A DNA stretch of 14,348 bases, taken from contig JBMDXA010000078.1 in assembly GCA_048594725.1 (NCBI GenBank), positions 1 through 14,348 of the forward strand. The letters run 5' to 3'. The notes beneath the pieces were generated by a model. It had not been told where the DNA came from and did not search any database. It was given only the letters and a program-made list of their open reading frames with translations. The position numbers and the translations under genes are program-made. How positions within the stretch are numbered: the stretch's first letter is position 1; the number at the start of each line of letters is the position of its first letter. The DNA comes from JAFDZV01 sp048594725. GTDB lineage: Bacteria > Bacteroidota > Ignavibacteria > OLB7. This document shows positions 11,274 to 14,348 of the stretch, one piece after another.

Positions 11274-14243
11274 ATGAGCAGAAGATACGTCCTGCCGGCT
11301 CTTGGAGCCTTGCTCCTGTTTCTCCAGACCCCCTCCTCCCTTCCCGCCCAGGAAGCCCGTACGCTGAGCGGTGTTGCCGCCAGCGCAAAGAACGAGGCGA
11401 TTCTGGAATCCGGCCTGGTCCGGGTGCCGGGCAGCAGCAGCCAGATGGTTGCCCGCGGACTCTATGTGAAACTGCGGGAGGGATACGACGAGGGGAATCC
11501 CACGGCGGCGGCCGCCCGGATCGCCTCACGCGCAGGTCTCCGCCCCGAGGCAACCTCCCATCTCCCCTATATCAATGCCCCTCTCGAGGGGAAGCTCGCC
11601 GCCCGGATACAGTCGCTCCCGGGAGAGGAACTGATGCGGGTACGGAAGGCCGAGGAGAGCCTGGGGAGGATCGTGGAGCTGCATTACGGCGCGGCGATGT
11701 CGCCGCTGGATGCCGCGCGGGTGCTCTCGGGAATGCCGGAAGTGGAATATGCCGAGCCTATCTACCTTCCCAATACGCTGGGCGGATCGAGCGCTCCCCC
11801 GAACGACCCGATGGTACAGCAGCAGTTCCAGCTGAACCTGGTAAAGCTGCTCAATGCATGGGAGATATGGAAGGGGGACAGCAACATGGTGATCGCCATC
11901 GTGGATGCGGGGGTGGATATGTTCCATGAGGATCTGGCCCCGAACATCAAGGAGAATCCGGGAGAGGTGGGGGTTGATGCCAACGGGCAGGACAAGCGCA
12001 CCAACAAGATCGACGACGACAACAACGGCGTGGTTGACGACTGGCGCGGCGCCAACCTGACCTACCAGCTCGACGGCACCCTGCCGGGAGATACCAAGGG
12101 GAGCTCCCACGGCACCGAGGTGGCGGGCCTTGCCGCCGCCAAGACCAACAACGGTCTCGGTATAGCCGGCGCCGGCTACAACAGCCGGTTCTTCCCGGTG
12201 AAGGCCGCCGCCAACAACGGAGGGCCGCTGGTGCGCGCCTACGAGGGGATCATCTACTCGGCGCGGCGCGGGTTCAAGGTCATCAACTGCAGCTTCGGCA
12301 GCGATCAGGTGTCGCAGGCGCTTCAGGATATCATCACCGGTCTTACCACCGCCTACGACTGCGCCATCGTGGCCGCAGCGGGGAACGATGCCATCTACAG
12401 CAATTTCTATCCGGCCGGCTACAAGAATGTGCTTGGCGTGGGAGGACTGGCCCCGGACAACGATTTCCGGACCACCTGGGGGGAACAGGTCGATGTCTCC
12501 TCCACCGCCGGATTCTCCACCGGCAACAACAACACCTACTACGAGCTGGGCCCGGCAACATCCTATGCCACCCCGATCGTAAGCGGCATCATGGCGCTGG
12601 TGCGGAGCAAGTATCCGGCGCTCTCGGCCGAACAGGCTATCGCCCATGTCCGCCTTACCGCCGATCCGATCTTCCCCCCCGTGCCGGATATGTCAAAGCT
12701 TACCGGCTTCGGCCGCGTCAATGCGCTCCGCGCGGTTTCCATCGATCCGTTCTCCCATCCGGCCATCGTGGTGGACAGCGCATGGATGACCGATGACCAG
12801 GGGAACATCCGCGAGCGTATCGCCGTGGGAGGAAAGGGACGGCTGATGGTGCGGCTGCGGAACCTGCTCGGGGGCGCATCCAATATCACCGTGCGCGCCA
12901 TCGCCTACCGCGACGACAGCACCGTGGTCTCCATCAGCAAGACCAGCGTGCCGCTGGCATCGCTCGGACGCGGCGAGGTGAAGGATCTGGAGACCGGCAT
13001 CCCGTTCGAGGTGCGGCAGCCGAACAGCAGCCGCGTACGTATCCGGTTCGAGATCCTGGCCGACGGCGGCTACACCGATTACCAGTACGACCGGATGCTC
13101 TTCTATCTGCCGTACATCACCGTCAGGACGCCCCGGGTCACCGCATCGCTCACCGACAAGGGACGCCTCGGCTTCGAGGATTTCCCGGAGAACTCCATCG
13201 GCGCCGGGGTGCGCTACGACGACGCATCCTTCCTCTCGGAAGGGGGCCTTATCATCGCCAGCAATCGCGGGCAGGTGCTGAGCAATATCCGTGGCTCCAG
13301 CGGCGATACGCCCGATAGCGACTTCGCCACGCTGAGCTATCCGGGAACCACCAACAATGGAACGCTCACGCTGAACGATGCCCCGGCCGGCACCCGCCGC
13401 ATCGGCCTGGAGGTGAAGATGCGGATGATCGCCGTGGACTCCGTGCCGGAAGGTCTCGGCATCGAGGTGCGCACCAGAAACGTCTCGGCCGGCCCCATCG
13501 ATACGCTCCGGCTGGCGCTCTTCACCGACTGGGATATCGACAGCATGACCGCCGAGCAGTCGGTGGGATATATGGAACGCCCCAGAAGCAACGTCCCCTT
13601 CTTCGGCCGCCTGCAGAGCAGCTCCGGCTACTATATCACGCAGGGAGTGGCCGCAAGCGGAACGCCCGATCCGCTGCCGGTCTTCTACGCCATCCGGAAC
13701 GATGCCGCGCCGGTGAACATCTACGACGGCTTCACCACGGAGGAGAAGTGGACCACCGTGAGCAACGGCATCGGCTCGCGCACTGCGGATGCCGGGGATG
13801 ACGGCGATATCAGCCTGGTGCTGGGCAAGCGCGTGGTGAACCTGGCGCGCGACGCCGAGGATACCACCCTCTTCGTGATCGGGTTCTCCTCCATCGGTTA
13901 TGCCGATGCCGAGGCCACGATGAAAAGTCTGGCGCCGGAACGCCTGATCGGCGCCGCCGTTACCGGCGGCACGGCAATGCCGGGCATGCTGATGGGCACG
14001 CCGCTGCCGAACCCGTCGCGCGGGGCCGCGGTTATCGAGATCCACGCCCCGTTACGCGGCGCCACGCTCCGCGTCTTCGACGCGATGGGGCGCCAGGTGG
14101 CCGATCTTACAGGAGAGCTGGGGCCGGACGGCACCGCCTCGCGCGTGCGGTTCGACGGAAGCGCGCTGCCGAACGGAGTCTATCAGATCCAGCTCGTCTC
14201 CCCGGCGGGGAGCGAGACGCGCCAGCTGGTGCTGGCCCGCTAG
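11274..14243 (+). CDS. Secreted subtilisin-like serine protease (S8) with T9SS sorting domain
   Basis: This 989-residue protein is exported by Sec and, from its C-terminus, delivered to the surface by the type IX system. The signal peptide is MSRRYVLPALGALLLFLQ to about residue 25 (LPAQEA). A propeptide-like region runs to about 175. The S8 domain has Asp211 in AIVDAGVDM, a D/N-rich insert (KIDDDNNGVVDDWRG, near 245-258) typical of T9SS-linked subtilases, His279 in SSHGTEVAG, oxyanion Asn371 in AAAGND and Ser430 in ATSYATP. The usual GTS is ATS here. From about 490 come large beta-rich modules of unknown type, and residues 908-989 are a T9SS type A sorting domain (PLPNPSRG, LPNGVYQIQL, RQLVLAR). 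The start at 11274 fits the signal peptide; 11268 and 11217 are in-frame alternatives. The probable role is extracellular protein degradation or processing of surface proteins. Confidence 0.92.
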   Translation: MSRRYVLPALGALLLFLQTPSSLPAQEARTLSGVAASAKNEAILESGLVRVPGSSSQMVARGLYVKLREGYDEGNPTAAAARIASRAGLRPEATSHLPYINAPLEGKLAARIQSLPGEELMRVRKAEESLGRIVELHYGAAMSPLDAARVLSGMPEVEYAEPIYLPNTLGGSSAPPNDPMVQQQFQLNLVKLLNAWEIWKGDSNMVIAIVDAGVDMFHEDLAPNIKENPGEVGVDANGQDKRTNKIDDDNNGVVDDWRGANLTYQLDGTLPGDTKGSSHGTEVAGLAAAKTNNGLGIAGAGYNSRFFPVKAAANNGGPLVRAYEGIIYSARRGFKVINCSFGSDQVSQALQDIITGLTTAYDCAIVAAAGNDAIYSNFYPAGYKNVLGVGGLAPDNDFRTTWGEQVDVSSTAGFSTGNNNTYYELGPATSYATPIVSGIMALVRSKYPALSAEQAIAHVRLTADPIFPPVPDMSKLTGFGRVNALRAVSIDPFSHPAIVVDSAWMTDDQGNIRERIAVGGKGRLMVRLRNLLGGASNITVRAIAYRDDSTVVSISKTSVPLASLGRGEVKDLETGIPFEVRQPNSSRVRIRFEILADGGYTDYQYDRMLFYLPYITVRTPRVTASLTDKGRLGFEDFPENSIGAGVRYDDASFLSEGGLIIASNRGQVLSNIRGSSGDTPDSDFATLSYPGTTNNGTLTLNDAPAGTRRIGLEVKMRMIAVDSVPEGLGIEVRTRNVSAGPIDTLRLALFTDWDIDSMTAEQSVGYMERPRSNVPFFGRLQSSSGYYITQGVAASGTPDPLPVFYAIRNDAAPVNIYDGFTTEEKWTTVSNGIGSRTADAGDDGDISLVLGKRVVNLARDAEDTTLFVIGFSSIGYADAEATMKSLAPERLIGAAVTGGTAMPGMLMGTPLPNPSRGAAVIEIHAPLRGATLRVFDAMGRQVADLTGELGPDGTASRVRFDGSALPNGVYQIQLVSPAGSETRQLVLAR

Positions 14244-14348
14244 CGGCGGCCTCGCATAACGTGCAGTTCCAGCAGGGGGCGCCTCGCGGGGGGTTGAGGC
14301 CCCCCCGGCGGGCCGCCCCAGCCGCCGGGTGCGGGCCCCCCCCGGGGG
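14244..14348. other. Extremely G/C homopolymer-rich tail of the window
   Basis: After the protease stop, the sequence becomes long G- and C-runs. One run forms a stem-loop of GGGGGG (14288-14293) with CCCCCC (within 14300-14306) around TTGAGG. The final bases are C8 followed by G5. The hairpin could terminate the protease gene, but no T-run follows. The homopolymer character raises the chance of a low-quality sequence end. Confidence 0.5.

Noticed and set aside
1..14348. CRISPR array, tRNA or rRNA genes, transposase or integrase
   Set aside because: I looked for regularly spaced direct repeats, tRNA-like cloverleaf sequence and mobile-element proteins on both strands and found none; the only tandem repeat (263-307) is too short and irregular for CRISPR.

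Overview
The window suggests a moderately GC-rich member of the Bacteroidota/Chlorobi supergroup (Ignavibacteria or Kapabacteria-like; this placement is an inference). Support comes from two large exported proteins with type IX secretion (T9SS) C-terminal sorting domains, a DUF1460 amidase-like protein typical of Bacteroidota, a match to the Bacteroidota promoter consensus (TTTG, 18 nt, TAnnTTTG), and mostly weak or absent Shine-Dalgarno sequences.

Layout. Positions 1-518 are non-coding and rich in short repeats. Positions 519-3533 (+) hold an acyl-CoA block: enoyl-CoA hydratase, a PaaG-like crotonase, 3-hydroxyacyl-CoA dehydrogenase, and a 61-residue cysteine-rich protein that overlaps the dehydrogenase stop by one base; a hairpin terminator follows. 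Positions 3591-4124 are an AT-richer stretch without a convincing gene. It leads into 4125-5891 (+), a secreted protein with a phospholipase A2-like active site, a PKD-like region and a T9SS tail. Stem-loops at 5901-5987 separate it from a minus-strand block: DUF1460 protein (6032-6955), lipoprotein of unknown function (7014-7829), FN3-domain lipoprotein (8010-8987) with its own strong terminator, and PduO-type cob(I)alamin adenosyltransferase (9254-9841). The plus strand resumes with a YmdB-type phosphoesterase (10112-10921) and a 989-residue secreted subtilisin-like protease with a T9SS tail (11274-14243). The last ~100 bases are extremely G/C homopolymer-rich and may be a poor contig end.

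How the genes relate. The hydratase-isomerase-dehydrogenase trio gives the core of a beta-oxidation-type or phenylacetate-type (paaFGH order) acyl-CoA route. The adenosyltransferase supplies coenzyme B12, which could serve a mutase elsewhere in the genome. The remaining genes are mostly envelope or secreted functions: two T9SS cargo proteins, two lipoproteins and a wall-amidase-like enzyme.

The most unusual item is the PLA2-like T9SS protein in its AT-richer island. Next come the cysteine-rich small protein, the interspersed AT-rich repeats around the acyl-CoA genes, and a long leader hairpin upstream of the 7014-7829 lipoprotein.
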